A stretch of 12,930 nt of DNA from Oscillospiraceae bacterium (lineage in GTDB: Bacteria > Bacillota > Clostridia > Oscillospirales > Ruminococcaceae), in contig JAGPHI010000007.1 of assembly GCA_018055565.1 (NCBI GenBank), positions 1 to 12,930 of the forward strand, in the 5' to 3' direction. The first letter of the stretch is position 1. Each line of letters begins with the position of its first letter. The translations under genes and the position numbers were made by a program. Of this stretch, positions 6,482 to 12,930 are shown in pieces. The notes beneath the pieces were generated by a model, which was not told where the DNA came from, ran no database searches, and was given only the letters and a program-made list of their open reading frames with translations.

Positions 6482-6513
6482 AAAAGCCCTTGCGGATTAC
6501 CGCAAGGGCTTTT
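6482..6513. terminator. bidirectional intrinsic terminator between convergent genes
   Basis: AAAAGCCCTTGCGG (6482-6495) pairs perfectly with CCGCAAGGGCTTTT (6500-6513) around the loop ATTA, with T-runs on both strands. It serves the asnA-oxidoreductase pair from the left and the minus-strand HD-domain transcript from the right. A looser fold precedes it: CTCTAT (6428-6433) with ATAGAG (6456-6461), and GTGG with CCAC (6424-6427 with 6472-6475). Its meaning is unknown. Confidence 0.9.
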
Positions 6514-6609
6514 ATGATGCATGTAAGCAATGCGCCTTTGCCGGCGCATCGAAGCTGCATGGCCGTGGCGCAGCCACAATGCCATTCGCAAACCAGCAAA
6601 GCAGTTTTG

Positions 6610-7130
6610 CTAAATCGAATGCACACGCTGCACATTCATCAGCTCTATCACCGGCAGATACAATGCCTCTAAAATGCTGCAATACTTATCATAATAGATA
6701 ACGCTGAGTGCCTCTTTATATTTCGGCGGCGTAATGGTTAGCGGCCACATATGCCGCAAAATAATATTGCGCTCTATATCATCCAGCAAAAACAGGCTTT
6801 CGGCGTTTTTCAGTGCTTTGCGCGGATGCTCAAAGCCGTGCATGCGCTCGCCTTTTTGGCGGCGATAATTGTGCCAATTATATAAAAACAAATCGTGCAA
6901 AAGGCCGCCGCGCGGGCTGCCTTTGCGTTCAGATGATGCGCCTTGCAAAAAAGATAGCTAAGATACGATACGTTGATCGAATGCGTTAAACAAGTGGTTT
7001 CGCCATGCTGGATAAAGTTTTTCATCGAGCAAAATTGCTCGTTTTCCAAAATGTCGCGCACGTATTCAATATATTCGCAATCATCGGGCACACACAATTC
7101 GCCCATTTTGCGTTCCGGCACAAATTTCAT
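6610..7130 (-). pseudogene. HD-domain phosphohydrolase-like gene, frameshifted
   Basis: Two adjoining frames together encode one protein of about 170 residues. The N-terminal part (MKFVPERKMGELCVPDDCEY and onwards, from ATG 7130) holds the first metal-binding histidine (TTCLTHS). After about 75 residues the reading continues, in another frame, with ARGGLLHDLFLYNWH, the HD pair, and later the last aspartate (YYDKYCS) before a stop at 6610. The break is at about 6907-6914, where CGCGCGG stands where CGCGG would keep the frame. The gene length (521 nt) is two more than a multiple of three, as expected for a 2-nt insertion. The intact family comprises small Clostridia HD proteins that presumably cleave phosphate esters; substrate unknown. 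The start overlaps the stop of the upstream membrane-protein gene (ATGA) and follows GGAGG, so the two were coupled. A sequencing or assembly error in the CG run is possible. Confidence 0.8.
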
Positions 7131-7699
7131 ACGGTTTCCTCCTCGCGCACATCTGCACGCGCTTCGCTTGCTTTTTGCAGCGCACGCCGCATGCTGAAAG
7201 CAAAATCGCCCGCATACGCGCACACCAGCACAAACGCAAGCGCATTTGCAAGGTTTTGCGGCAAAAGGCCCGCCATATAAAACACGCCTTTATGCATGCC
7301 CGCAAACAGCAAAATACCAATGATACCCCAGCCCAATGTGCTTTCAAGGCACAGAATGCCCTTATAATTAAAAGGCTTGTTTTCATAATTCCACCAAAAT
7401 GCGCCAAAAAGGCGCAGCATCAAGCGCGCGGTAATATATTCAAACACAGTGGCAATCAGCGCGCTTGCCACATATAAAAGCACCCAATTGCCGGAAAACG
7501 GCTTTAAAACCATATAGCCCAGCATGGCGCCAAAGCCGTAGATAATGCAAAACGGCAAATGCGCAAAGCCACGGTTTTCCCATTCGCCCTTTTCGCGGCG
7601 TATCACAACGCATTCCATTACCCAGCCCATAAAGCTGTACAAAAAAAACGCATTGATAAAAAGCGCAGGATTCGCCTGTATGATGCTTAAATTTGGCAT
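7127..7699 (-). CDS. CmpB-like integral membrane protein (PF06541, putative ABC transporter type IV)
   Basis: The 190-residue protein has about five membrane-spanning segments (near residues 12-32, 48-68, 71-90, 117-137 and 150-170) and a charged cytoplasmic tail. Family motifs are FFLYSFMGWVMECV in the first segment, ENRGFAHLPFCIIYGFGA, and FEYITARLMLRLFGAFWWNY followed by a conserved second half with NYKGILCLESTLGWG. The ABC-transporter label of this family is weakly founded, and the true role is unknown. The ATG at 7699 is set by AAGGAG about eight bases upstream. An earlier in-frame ATG at 7774 gives a non-conserved cysteine-rich extension. The promoter at 7871-7899 serves it, with a leader of about 165 bases. 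Its stop overlaps the start of the HD-domain gene (ATGA), so the pair forms an operon. Confidence 0.85.
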   Translation of the reverse strand: MPNLSIIQANPALFINAFFLYSFMGWVMECVVIRREKGEWENRGFAHLPFCIIYGFGAMLGYMVLKPFSGNWVLLYVASALIATVFEYITARLMLRLFGAFWWNYENKPFNYKGILCLESTLGWGIIGILLFAGMHKGVFYMAGLLPQNLANALAFVLVCAYAGDFAFSMRRALQKASEARADVREEETV

Positions 7700-7870
7700 T
7701 GTGATTCTCCTTATCCGCCCGCACTGTCGACACCGTTCAACATTGTGCAAAGCCCGTATCGTTGCAATGGGCACACCCTATTGGCATTTGTTTTGGCTGC
7801 GCCCCATCCATATTGATGCAATGCGCACGCACAAAGCACATGCGCAACAAAAAATCCTACTAATGCTTAT

Positions 7871-7899
7871 ATTATATCCAAACTATGAACAAAAAACAA
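7871..7899 (-). promoter_or_regulatory. promoter for the CmpB-like / HD-domain operon
   Basis: On the minus strand TTGTTT (7899-7894) and TATAAT (7876-7871) are 17 bases apart. Transcription would start near 7864 and run through about 165 untranslated bases to the ATG at 7699. No clear structure was recognised in that leader. It diverges from the mrp promoter about 50 bp away. Confidence 0.6.
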
Positions 7900-7951
7900 T
7901 GTTTATTTCATAATTTCGCACTAATTTTCACTTAACTGGCGCATACGCGCC

Positions 7952-7980
7952 TTGACACTGCCCACAATACTACCTATAAT
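7952..7980 (+). promoter_or_regulatory. consensus promoter for the Mrp-family gene
   Basis: TTGACA (7952-7957), a 17-base spacer and TATAAT (7975-7980) form a perfect sigma-A promoter. The start point would be near 7987, about 40 bases before the ATG at 8028. Such a strong promoter suggests that a repressor normally limits it, which fits the inverted repeat described separately. Confidence 0.85.
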
Positions 7981-7990
7981 GAGGGATAGT
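7969..7990. promoter_or_regulatory. operator-like inverted repeat around the mrp -10 box
   Basis: ACTACC (7969-7974) and GATAGT (7985-7990) form an inverted repeat ACTAYC-N10-GRTAGT whose spacer holds the complete -10 hexamer. A protein bound here would block polymerase. Rrf2-family regulators that sense iron-sulfur clusters often control genes of this kind, but assigning one here is inference. Confidence 0.4.
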
Positions 7991-7991
7991 A

Positions 7992-8006
7992 ACCGCAAAC
8001 TGCGGT
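7992..8006 (+). promoter_or_regulatory. small hairpin before the mrp ribosome binding site
   Basis: ACCGCA (7992-7997) pairs with TGCGGT (8001-8006) around a three-base loop, close to the 5' end of the predicted transcript and four bases before AAGGA (8011-8015). It could protect the 5' end or tune ribosome access. No T-run follows, so it is not a terminator. Confidence 0.35.
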
Positions 8007-8027
8007 AAAAAAGGAATGGTTATCAAA

Positions 8028-8855
8028 ATGAGCGAATGTACCCATGATTGCAGCACCTGCAAAAGCGGCTGCGCAGAAAAGCCGAAGCCCGAAAGCCTAT
8101 TAAAAGCGCCCCACCCTGCAAGCAGCATCAAAAAAGTAATCGGTGTCGTTTCTGGCAAAGGCGGCGTTGGCAAAAGCATGACAAGTGCCATGCTCGCCAC
8201 GCTGATGGCACGCCGTGAATACAAGGTTGGCCTTTTGGACGCAGATATCACCGGCCCGTCAGCGCCGCGATTATTTGGCCTAAAAACGCGCGCCATCTCG
8301 GACGAAAACGCCATTTATCCCGTGGAAACCAAAACCGGCATTGACGTGATGAGCGTGAATCTGCTTTTACAAAACGAAAGCGACCCTGTGGTGTGGCGCG
8401 GGCCTGTTATCGCCGGCACAGTAACACAGTTTTGGCAGGATGTACTGTGGCAGGATATTGACTTTTTGTTCATTGATATGCCTCCCGGCACAGGCGATGT
8501 GCCGCTAACCGTGTTTCAAAGCATTCCGCTGGATGGCATCGTGGTGGTGGCAAGCCCGCAAGAGCTGGTACAGCTGATTGTGGAAAAGGCCGTCAACATG
8601 GCAAAGATGATGCAAATCCCCGTTTTGGGCCTTGTGGAAAACATGAGTTATCTTGCCTGCCCCGATTGCGGCAAAAAGCTGGAGCCGTTTGGCAAAAGCC
8701 GCGCCGAGGAAACCGCAAAGCTGTATGGCATGCCGCTTTTGGCTAAAATCCCCATTGACCCTGCGCTGGCACTGCTTGCCGACAAGGGCGCCATTGAAGC
8801 CTTTGAGGGCGATTTTTTAGACAAGGCTGCCGATGCAGTAGAAGCGCTTTTATAA
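8028..8855 (+). CDS. Mrp/NBP35-family iron-sulfur cluster carrier ATPase
   Basis: The 275-residue cytosolic P-loop protein is predicted to hold a [4Fe-4S] cluster at a dimer interface and pass it to apo-proteins. The deviant Walker A motif GKGGVGKS is at residues 43-50, and the Walker B-like DMPPGTGD at 150-157. The cluster-bridging pair CPDC is at 211-214. The N-terminus has four further cysteines (Cys4, 8, 11, 15; MSECTHDCSTCKSGC), as in NBP35-like and many Clostridia Mrp proteins, and may hold a second cluster. I chose ATG 8028 because the cysteine motif starts at once. The ATG at 8016 touches its ribosome binding site AAGGA with no spacing, whereas 8028 has 12 bases. It is monocistronic, with its own strong promoter and terminator, and divergent from the CmpB-like operon. 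All key residues are present. Confidence 0.93.
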   Translation: MSECTHDCSTCKSGCAEKPKPESLLKAPHPASSIKKVIGVVSGKGGVGKSMTSAMLATLMARREYKVGLLDADITGPSAPRLFGLKTRAISDENAIYPVETKTGIDVMSVNLLLQNESDPVVWRGPVIAGTVTQFWQDVLWQDIDFLFIDMPPGTGDVPLTVFQSIPLDGIVVVASPQELVQLIVEKAVNMAKMMQIPVLGLVENMSYLACPDCGKKLEPFGKSRAEETAKLYGMPLLAKIPIDPALALLADKGAIEAFEGDFLDKAADAVEALL

Positions 8856-8921
8856 CATTTGCGCGTGTAATTACAATACGATGTACGCTGTGCTATTTCT
8901 TCAAATTTGCATGCAATAAAG

Positions 8922-8953
8922 GCGATTTGCGCTTAACAATTTTGGCAAATCGC
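8922..8953. repeat. 9-bp inverted repeat in the mrp / ispH intergenic space
   Basis: GCGATTTGC (8922-8930) and GCAAATCGC (8945-8953) are perfect inverted repeats separated by 14 bases. They lie between the mrp stop and the main terminator. The stem has no following T-run. It could protect the mrp 3' end or be a weak auxiliary terminator. Confidence 0.5.
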
Positions 8954-8987
8954 GATACAGCAGCAACAATCCATACGCAAAGACACA

Positions 8988-9031
8988 AAAAATGCACATG
9001 CTTGCTTTCTATAGCAAGCATGTGCATTTTT
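8988..9031. terminator. bidirectional intrinsic terminator between mrp and the ispH-S1 fusion
   Basis: AAAAATGCACATGCTTGCT (8988-9006) pairs perfectly with AGCAAGCATGTGCATTTTT (9013-9031) around a six-base loop. The A and T runs make it work from both sides. It ends both the plus-strand mrp transcript and the minus-strand ispH-S1 transcript, whose stop is at 9042. Confidence 0.93.
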
Positions 9032-9041
9032 ATTAGAACAA

Positions 9042-10988
9042 TTATTCCTCGGTAGAGGCGACAACTTCGTTTTCGCCCTCTGCTTTCGGGGCTTCCAGCA
9101 CTTTCATCGAAAGGCTGATGCGCTTTTTGTCGAAATCAACATCGGTCAGCTTCACTTCAACCTCTTGGCCAACGCTCAGCACATCCGACACCTTTTCCAC
9201 ACGCTCAGACGAAATCTCGCTGATGTGCACAAGGCCGTCGATGCCGGGCATCATGCGCACAAACGCGCCAAACTTTGTGATGGAAACAACCGGTGCTTTA
9301 AACACCGTGCCAATCGGAAATTCTGCCTTCAGCTTCTCCCACGGATCGTCTTCAGACTTTTTGTAGCCAAGCGAAACCTTATGGTTTTCCTTGTCCACAT
9401 CTTTGACATACACTGCAATCTCGTCGCCGGCGTTTACCACTTCAGACGGATGCTTAATGCGGCTCCATGCAAGCTCAGAAATGTGCACAAGGCCATCTAC
9501 GCCGCCAATGTCCACAAAAGCGCCATAGCTTGTAAGGCTTTTTACTGTGCCCATATACGCCTTGCCCACAACAACTTCTGCCCAGAACTTCTCGCGCTCG
9601 GCATCCATTTGGCCAGACAATGCGTCACGGATAGAGCCGATAAAGCGCTGCCCGTCCACTTGGCGGATTTTCAGCTTTACGTGCTTGCGCACAAGCTGTG
9701 TGTAATCGTCGCCACGGCGCATAGTGCATTGCGATGCAGGGATAAAGACGTTTACGCCTTTCACCACAGCAACCACGCCGCCCTTATTAAACTCTTTTAC
9801 ATAGCCGTCCAGCACAGTGCCTTCCTCGGCAGCAGCGCGCACTTCTACTTCGCCTTTGCGTGCCTCAAACTGCAGCTTAGACAGATACACGATACCTTCT
9901 TGATCGTTTACTTTAACAACAATCAAATCCAGCTCGTCGCCCTTTTTCACCATGTCCTCAAGACGCACAGAAGTGTCGTTGGTGAAATCTTCTATTTTAA
10001 TGAAGCCAGTATGCTTTGTGCCGATGTCCACCTGCACCTCGCTCGGCGATACGCCGGTAACGATGCCTTTAACATCCTTTCCGCCGTAGACAGACGGTGT
10101 TTCGAAACTATCGAACATCTCCGCAAAGCTTAATTCTTCGTTTTGAATACTCTCGCTCATAGTGCTAAGTACCTCCTCAATTATAGACGCAGGCGTGGAA
10201 GCTCCCGCAGTGATGCCGACGCGCTGCACATGCAAAAAGCATTCGCCGTTTAATTCGGCGGCGGTTTCCACCGCGATTGCTTTTGTATGCTTTTGCGCAA
10301 CCGACAACAGCTTTTGTGTATTGGAGGAATGTCGCCCGCCGATGACCACCATAAGGTCGCATCCGCGCGCAAGCTCCTCCGCTTCCTGCTGCCTCGCCCA
10401 TGTTGCATTACATATTGTATCAAAAATGACAGCGTTTGTATACACTTTTTTTATAAAGTTTGAACATTCTAACCATTTTGTAACCTCAAAAGTGGTTTGT
10501 GCCACTAAAAATAGCGGTTTTTGCACATCATCTGTGGCAGAATATTCCATAATTTGGCTTAAGTTGTCAAACACAAATACCTTGTCGCCTGCATGTCCCA
10601 CAATGCCCTGCACCTCGGGATGCGTTTTATCGCCCGCCACAAAGAGGGTTTTGCCCTCTTGTTTTGCCCGCTTTGCAATTTGATGGATTTTGGCAACAAA
10701 CGGGCAGGTGGCATCATGCACCGTCACATTGGCCGCGGCCAGCGCATCGTATACGCTTTGCCCCACGCCGTGGCTGCGAATAATTACCTCGCACCCCGCA
10801 GGGATTTGCGCCAAGCTGTCTGCAATTTGCGCGCCCCGCGCATGCAAATCTGCCACACATTGCGGGTTATGAATCAGCGGGCCCAGCGTGCACACACGAT
10901 GCCCCTCATCTAAAAGCTGATAGGTCAGCTTTACCGCACGGTCCACCCCGAAGCAAAAGCCCGCCGTTTTCGCCTTGATAATCTCCAC
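9042..10988 (-). CDS. ispH: fusion: IspH (HMBPP reductase) + ribosomal protein S1 (four S1 domains)
   Basis: The 648-residue protein joins two functions. Residues 1 to about 275 are IspH, which reduces HMBPP to IPP and DMAPP in the last step of the MEP pathway. Cluster ligands Cys12, Cys95 and Cys193, active-site His40, His73 and His123, Glu125 (THPEV), and SSNT at 221-224 are all present. Residues from about 303 hold four S1 RNA-binding domains (starting near 303, 388, 473 and 558). The third and fourth are the most canonical (YGAFVDIGGVDGLVHISE, FGAFVRMMPGIDGLVHISE). The C-terminus is acidic. The GTG at 10988 is chosen because it puts the first cluster cysteine at position 12, as in E. coli IspH. 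An ATG at 11030 would add 14 basic residues. AAAGGA lies 12 bases before the GTG. The fusion is known in Clostridia. An internal start at the junction is listed separately. Confidence 0.93.
   Translation of the reverse strand: MEIIKAKTAGFCFGVDRAVKLTYQLLDEGHRVCTLGPLIHNPQCVADLHARGAQIADSLAQIPAGCEVIIRSHGVGQSVYDALAAANVTVHDATCPFVAKIHQIAKRAKQEGKTLFVAGDKTHPEVQGIVGHAGDKVFVFDNLSQIMEYSATDDVQKPLFLVAQTTFEVTKWLECSNFIKKVYTNAVIFDTICNATWARQQEAEELARGCDLMVVIGGRHSSNTQKLLSVAQKHTKAIAVETAAELNGECFLHVQRVGITAGASTPASIIEEVLSTMSESIQNEELSFAEMFDSFETPSVYGGKDVKGIVTGVSPSEVQVDIGTKHTGFIKIEDFTNDTSVRLEDMVKKGDELDLIVVKVNDQEGIVYLSKLQFEARKGEVEVRAAAEEGTVLDGYVKEFNKGGVVAVVKGVNVFIPASQCTMRRGDDYTQLVRKHVKLKIRQVDGQRFIGSIRDALSGQMDAEREKFWAEVVVGKAYMGTVKSLTSYGAFVDIGGVDGLVHISELAWSRIKHPSEVVNAGDEIAVYVKDVDKENHKVSLGYKKSEDDPWEKLKAEFPIGTVFKAPVVSITKFGAFVRMMPGIDGLVHISEISSERVEKVSDVLSVGQEVEVKLTDVDFDKKRISLSMKVLEAPKAEGENEVVASTEE
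10158..10178 (-). promoter_or_regulatory. internal ribosome binding site and ATG at the IspH-S1 junction
   Basis: Within the fusion reading frame GAGGAGGT (10178-10171) is followed after ten bases by an in-frame ATG (10160-10158), residue 277, exactly where IspH ends (GASTPASIIEEVL) and the S1 part begins (MSESIQNEE). Initiation here would give a free S1 protein of 372 residues (10160-9042). The sequence is a better Shine-Dalgarno than the one at the upstream start. Whether it works is inference, because IIEEV-type codons can also produce such a sequence by chance. Confidence 0.5.
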
Positions 10989-11042
10989 TTTTACAATCCG
11001 TCCTTTATCTATACTGCGCCGCACGCGCATTGGCCTTTTGCA

Positions 11043-11576
11043 TCACGCAACCACAATTTCGGCCGCCGTAAAGCTGCGGTCTAAATACGTATACCATATG
11101 CGCAGGCCGTTATCGGTAGTCAATAGCGCTGCCGGCTGGCCGTTTACTGTGGCGCCTTGCAGCGAAGCATCGTATAATACGCCCCAATGCAGCGTTTTAG
11201 ATGACCCCAGCGCAGAAAACGATGACGATATATGCGCCTCGCGCTCGGCGCTTTCGGCGGGCAATGTGCCCGAAATGCCGTCAACGCGATAGCCAAGTAT
11301 GCCCTTTCGGGTAACGGCCGCCGCAATATTGCCCGTGGCGGTACGATAAACGCACACTTCCTTGCCGCCGCCAATATCGCCGCTTGCCAGCGTGTCGGCA
11401 TAAGCAAACGCAGCGCCCGCATAGCCGCGATTAATCGCACGCGCAACGGTGCCATTATAGCTTAGCAAAAGCAAAAACGCAGGAACGGCAAGCACAATCA
11501 GCGCCGCGCTTACAAGCGCGATGCGCAATTTTTCTTTTTTGGTGCGCAGGCGAATCACCTTTCCCAAATCAAACAC
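11043..11576 (-). CDS. unrecognised single-pass membrane-anchored protein
   Basis: I do not recognise this protein. It has a short basic cytoplasmic head (KVIRLRTKKEKLR), one membrane helix at about residues 18-39 (IALVSAALIVLAVPAFLLLL) and an outside domain of about 135 residues. That domain is rich in beta-prone stretches (KEVCVYRTATGN, GRRVDG-like turns, TLHWGVLYDASLQG, LRIWYTYLD). The positive-inside rule puts the C-terminal domain outside the cell. The start is uncertain. TTG at 11597 sits directly on a hairpin and has no ribosome binding site, GTG at 11576 follows GGAAAG, and TTG at 11567 would begin MGKVIRL. It is followed by ispH within about 55 bp, so they probably share a message, and preceded by the aspartate kinase gene. 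The 178-codon frame is intact and its base use resembles its neighbours. Confidence 0.6.
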   Translation of the reverse strand: MFDLGKVIRLRTKKEKLRIALVSAALIVLAVPAFLLLLSYNGTVARAINRGYAGAAFAYADTLASGDIGGGKEVCVYRTATGNIAAAVTRKGILGYRVDGISGTLPAESAEREAHISSSFSALGSSKTLHWGVLYDASLQGATVNGQPAALLTTDNGLRIWYTYLDRSFTAAEIVVA

Positions 11577-11597
11577 TTCTTTCCGTAAAAATCGCAA

Positions 11598-11621
11598 GAG
11601 AGGCGGCAGATGCCGCCCCTC
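11598..11621 (-). terminator. hairpin between the aspartate kinase and membrane-protein genes
   Basis: On the minus strand GAGGGGCGGCA pairs with TGCCGCCTCTC (11 pairs including one G-U; 11621-11611 with 11608-11598). A TTTTT run follows only after six further bases (11591-11587). It may be a weak terminator for the upstream aspartate kinase gene or an attenuator ahead of the membrane-protein gene. The distance of the T-run argues against an efficient terminator. Confidence 0.45.
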
Positions 11622-11729
11622 GTCATTGCCATATTCTTAGTATATACGAAAAATGTGTACAAATCTAGTATTGCCAAGCGCTAAAAAAGTTGATGCCATT
11701 TTTACGCTGGAAATCGCGCGTATTTCACA

Positions 11730-12930
11730 CTAATCTACAAATGCATCGTGAATTGCGTTCACGGCCTTAACGGCATCTGCTTTGTTTATCAGCACCGAAA
11801 TTTTAATTTCGCTTGTGGAAATCATGCGGATATTGATATTGCTTTCATACAGCGCCTCAAACATTTTGGATGCAACGCCCGAATAGCTTTGCATGCCCGC
11901 GCCCACAATGCTAACCTTTGCCACATCCTCATCAATCACAATGCTTTCGCCGCCAAAACGGCTTTGATTTTCCAATAAAATTCGGCGCGCCACTTCGGCG
12001 TCTGCCTGCGGCACCGTGAAAATCAAATCCTTATTGTTGCCGCGGCCCGAGGACTGCAAAATAATGTCCACATTGATTTTTTTCTGTGCCAAAAGGCTAA
12101 ACACCTTGAACGACATGCCCGGCACGTCCGGCACCTCTAAGATGGTAATAACCGCCACATTCACGTCTTTCGCGACGCCCTTAATCAACATACCTTCCAC
12201 GTCAACAATCTCCTTTACTATTGTACCCTTCGCGCCCGAAAGCGACGAAAGCACTTCCAAATTTACGCCGTATTTTTTCGCCAGCTCCACGCTGCGGTTA
12301 TTCAGCACCTGCGCGCCCAAGCTTGCAAGCTCCAGCATTTCATCAAACGTAATCATATCCAGCTTTTTGGCATGCGGCACAAGGCGCGGGTCTGCGGTGT
12401 ATACGCCGTCCACGTCGGTGTAAATCTGGCACAAATCGGCCCGCAGGGATGCCGCAATGGCAACGGCGCTTGTGTCGGAGCCGCCACGCCCCAGCGTGGT
12501 GATGTCATCATAGCGGTTCAGGCCTTGAAACCCAGCCACCACCACTACGCGGTTTTTTGCAAGCTCGCTTTCAATGCGCTCGGTGTCCATTTTTTTGATG
12601 CGCGCGCGTGTGTGCGTGCGGTCGGTATGAAAGCCCGCCTGCCAGCCCGTAAGGCTTACTGCGTCGCAGCCAATTTCGCACAAGGTCATCGCTAAAAGCG
12701 CAATGCTAATTTGCTCGCCCGTAGACAGCAGCATATCCATTTCGCGCTGCGAGGGCGTGTGTGTGATTTCTGCCGCCTTTTCAATTAAATCGTCTGTTGT
12801 GTCGCCCTGCGCGGATACCACCACCACTACATTGTTGCCCTCGTTACGCGCGGCCGATACAATGCGCGCCACATTGAATAAATGCTCTTTGTCCTTCACG
12901 GACGAGCCGCCAAATTTTTGCACGATCAGT
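11730..12930 (-). CDS. lysC: aspartate kinase (5' end beyond right edge)
   Basis: The enzyme phosphorylates aspartate, the first step to lysine, threonine and methionine, and to diaminopimelate for the cell wall. The frame is open to the right edge. The codons before the apparent GTG start at 12923 read LIV, giving LIVQKFGGSSV, so the true start lies a few codons outside the window. Motifs in order are KFGGSSV (ATP and phosphate binding, N-terminus), the DMLLSTGEQ segment, TTLGRGGSDTSA, and YTDVDGVYTADPR. The last roughly 150 residues form two ACT domains (VAVITILEVPDVPGMSFKVF and VSIVGAGMQSYSGVASKMFE), so feedback inhibition by an end-product amino acid is expected; which one cannot be read. 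The roughly 400-residue length is typical of the monofunctional Bacillota enzyme. The last residues (AVNAIHDAFVD) end at 11730. No motif is missing. Confidence 0.95.
   Translation of the reverse strand, partial: LIVQKFGGSSVKDKEHLFNVARIVSAARNEGNNVVVVVSAQGDTTDDLIEKAAEITHTPSQREMDMLLSTGEQISIALLAMTLCEIGCDAVSLTGWQAGFHTDRTHTRARIKKMDTERIESELAKNRVVVVAGFQGLNRYDDITTLGRGGSDTSAVAIAASLRADLCQIYTDVDGVYTADPRLVPHAKKLDMITFDEMLELASLGAQVLNNRSVELAKKYGVNLEVLSSLSGAKGTIVKEIVDVEGMLIKGVAKDVNVAVITILEVPDVPGMSFKVFSLLAQKKINVDIILQSSGRGNNKDLIFTVPQADAEVARRILLENQSRFGGESIVIDEDVAKVSIVGAGMQSYSGVASKMFEALYESNINIRMISTSEIKISVLINKADAVKAVNAIHDAFVD

Noticed and set aside
7545..7913. Plus-strand open frame over the CmpB-like start and leader
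   Set aside because: It overlaps the divergent gene and promoter and shows no recognisable protein or ribosome binding site.
9165..10133. Long plus-strand open frame (322 codons) opposite the S1 domains
   Set aside because: It is the antisense shadow of a well-supported S1 coding region. Its translation is rich in His, Cys and Phe and shows no domain.
11622..11729. Promoter for the membrane-protein gene (TATACT at 11644-11639 on the minus strand)
   Set aside because: The -10-like box has no acceptable -35 at 16-18 bases, so I do not list it as a promoter.

Overview
The window looks like the chromosome of a gut-type Clostridia (Bacillota). The IspH-S1 fusion, the AsnA-type asparagine synthetase, the CmpB-like membrane protein and the AAAGGAG-type ribosome binding sites all point that way. 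No 16S rRNA or tRNA is present, so the assignment rests on gene content only. Most start codons are ATG, but GTG, and possibly TTG, is used in several genes.

Left part (1-4317): a block of phage origin. On the minus strand, reading leftwards, are a Cro-like HTH protein (3343-3137), a region of about 400 bp with no convincing gene, a portal protein carrying a four-cysteine zinc ribbon (2727-919), a small cysteine-paired protein that overlaps the portal stop (929-744), and the N-terminal 234 codons of a tail-fibre-like protein that runs off the left edge (702-1). On the plus strand a LexA/CI-type self-cleaving repressor (3721-4317) faces away from cro. Well-formed divergent promoters lie between cro and the repressor. 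Five copies of a near-palindromic 14-mer (TTGCAAATTTGCGA and relatives) sit at these promoters, after cro and ahead of the portal gene, and a 49-bp tandem repeat lies in the repressor leader. No integrase, replication gene, terminase, capsid or protease gene is seen between the switch and the portal. This is either an unusual phage layout or a prophage that has lost its early region.

Middle part (4426-9031): host genes. asnA and a Gfo/Idh/MocA oxidoreductase form a plus-strand pair ending in a strong bidirectional terminator (6482-6513). Facing it on the minus strand is a pair with its own promoter: a CmpB-like (PF06541) membrane protein, and an HD-domain phosphohydrolase-like gene broken by a 2-nt expansion. 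Divergent from these is an Mrp/NBP35 iron-sulfur carrier gene with a consensus TTGACA-17-TATAAT promoter and an inverted repeat around the -10 box. It ends at a long bidirectional hairpin terminator (8988-9031).

Right part (9042-12930): minus-strand housekeeping genes. They are, in transcription order, an aspartate kinase whose first codons lie beyond the right edge, an unrecognised single-pass membrane protein, and a 648-residue IspH-ribosomal-S1 fusion. The fusion has a strong Shine-Dalgarno sequence and an in-frame ATG exactly at the domain junction, so a free S1 protein may be made from the same message.

No CRISPR array, transposase, tRNA or rRNA was seen.
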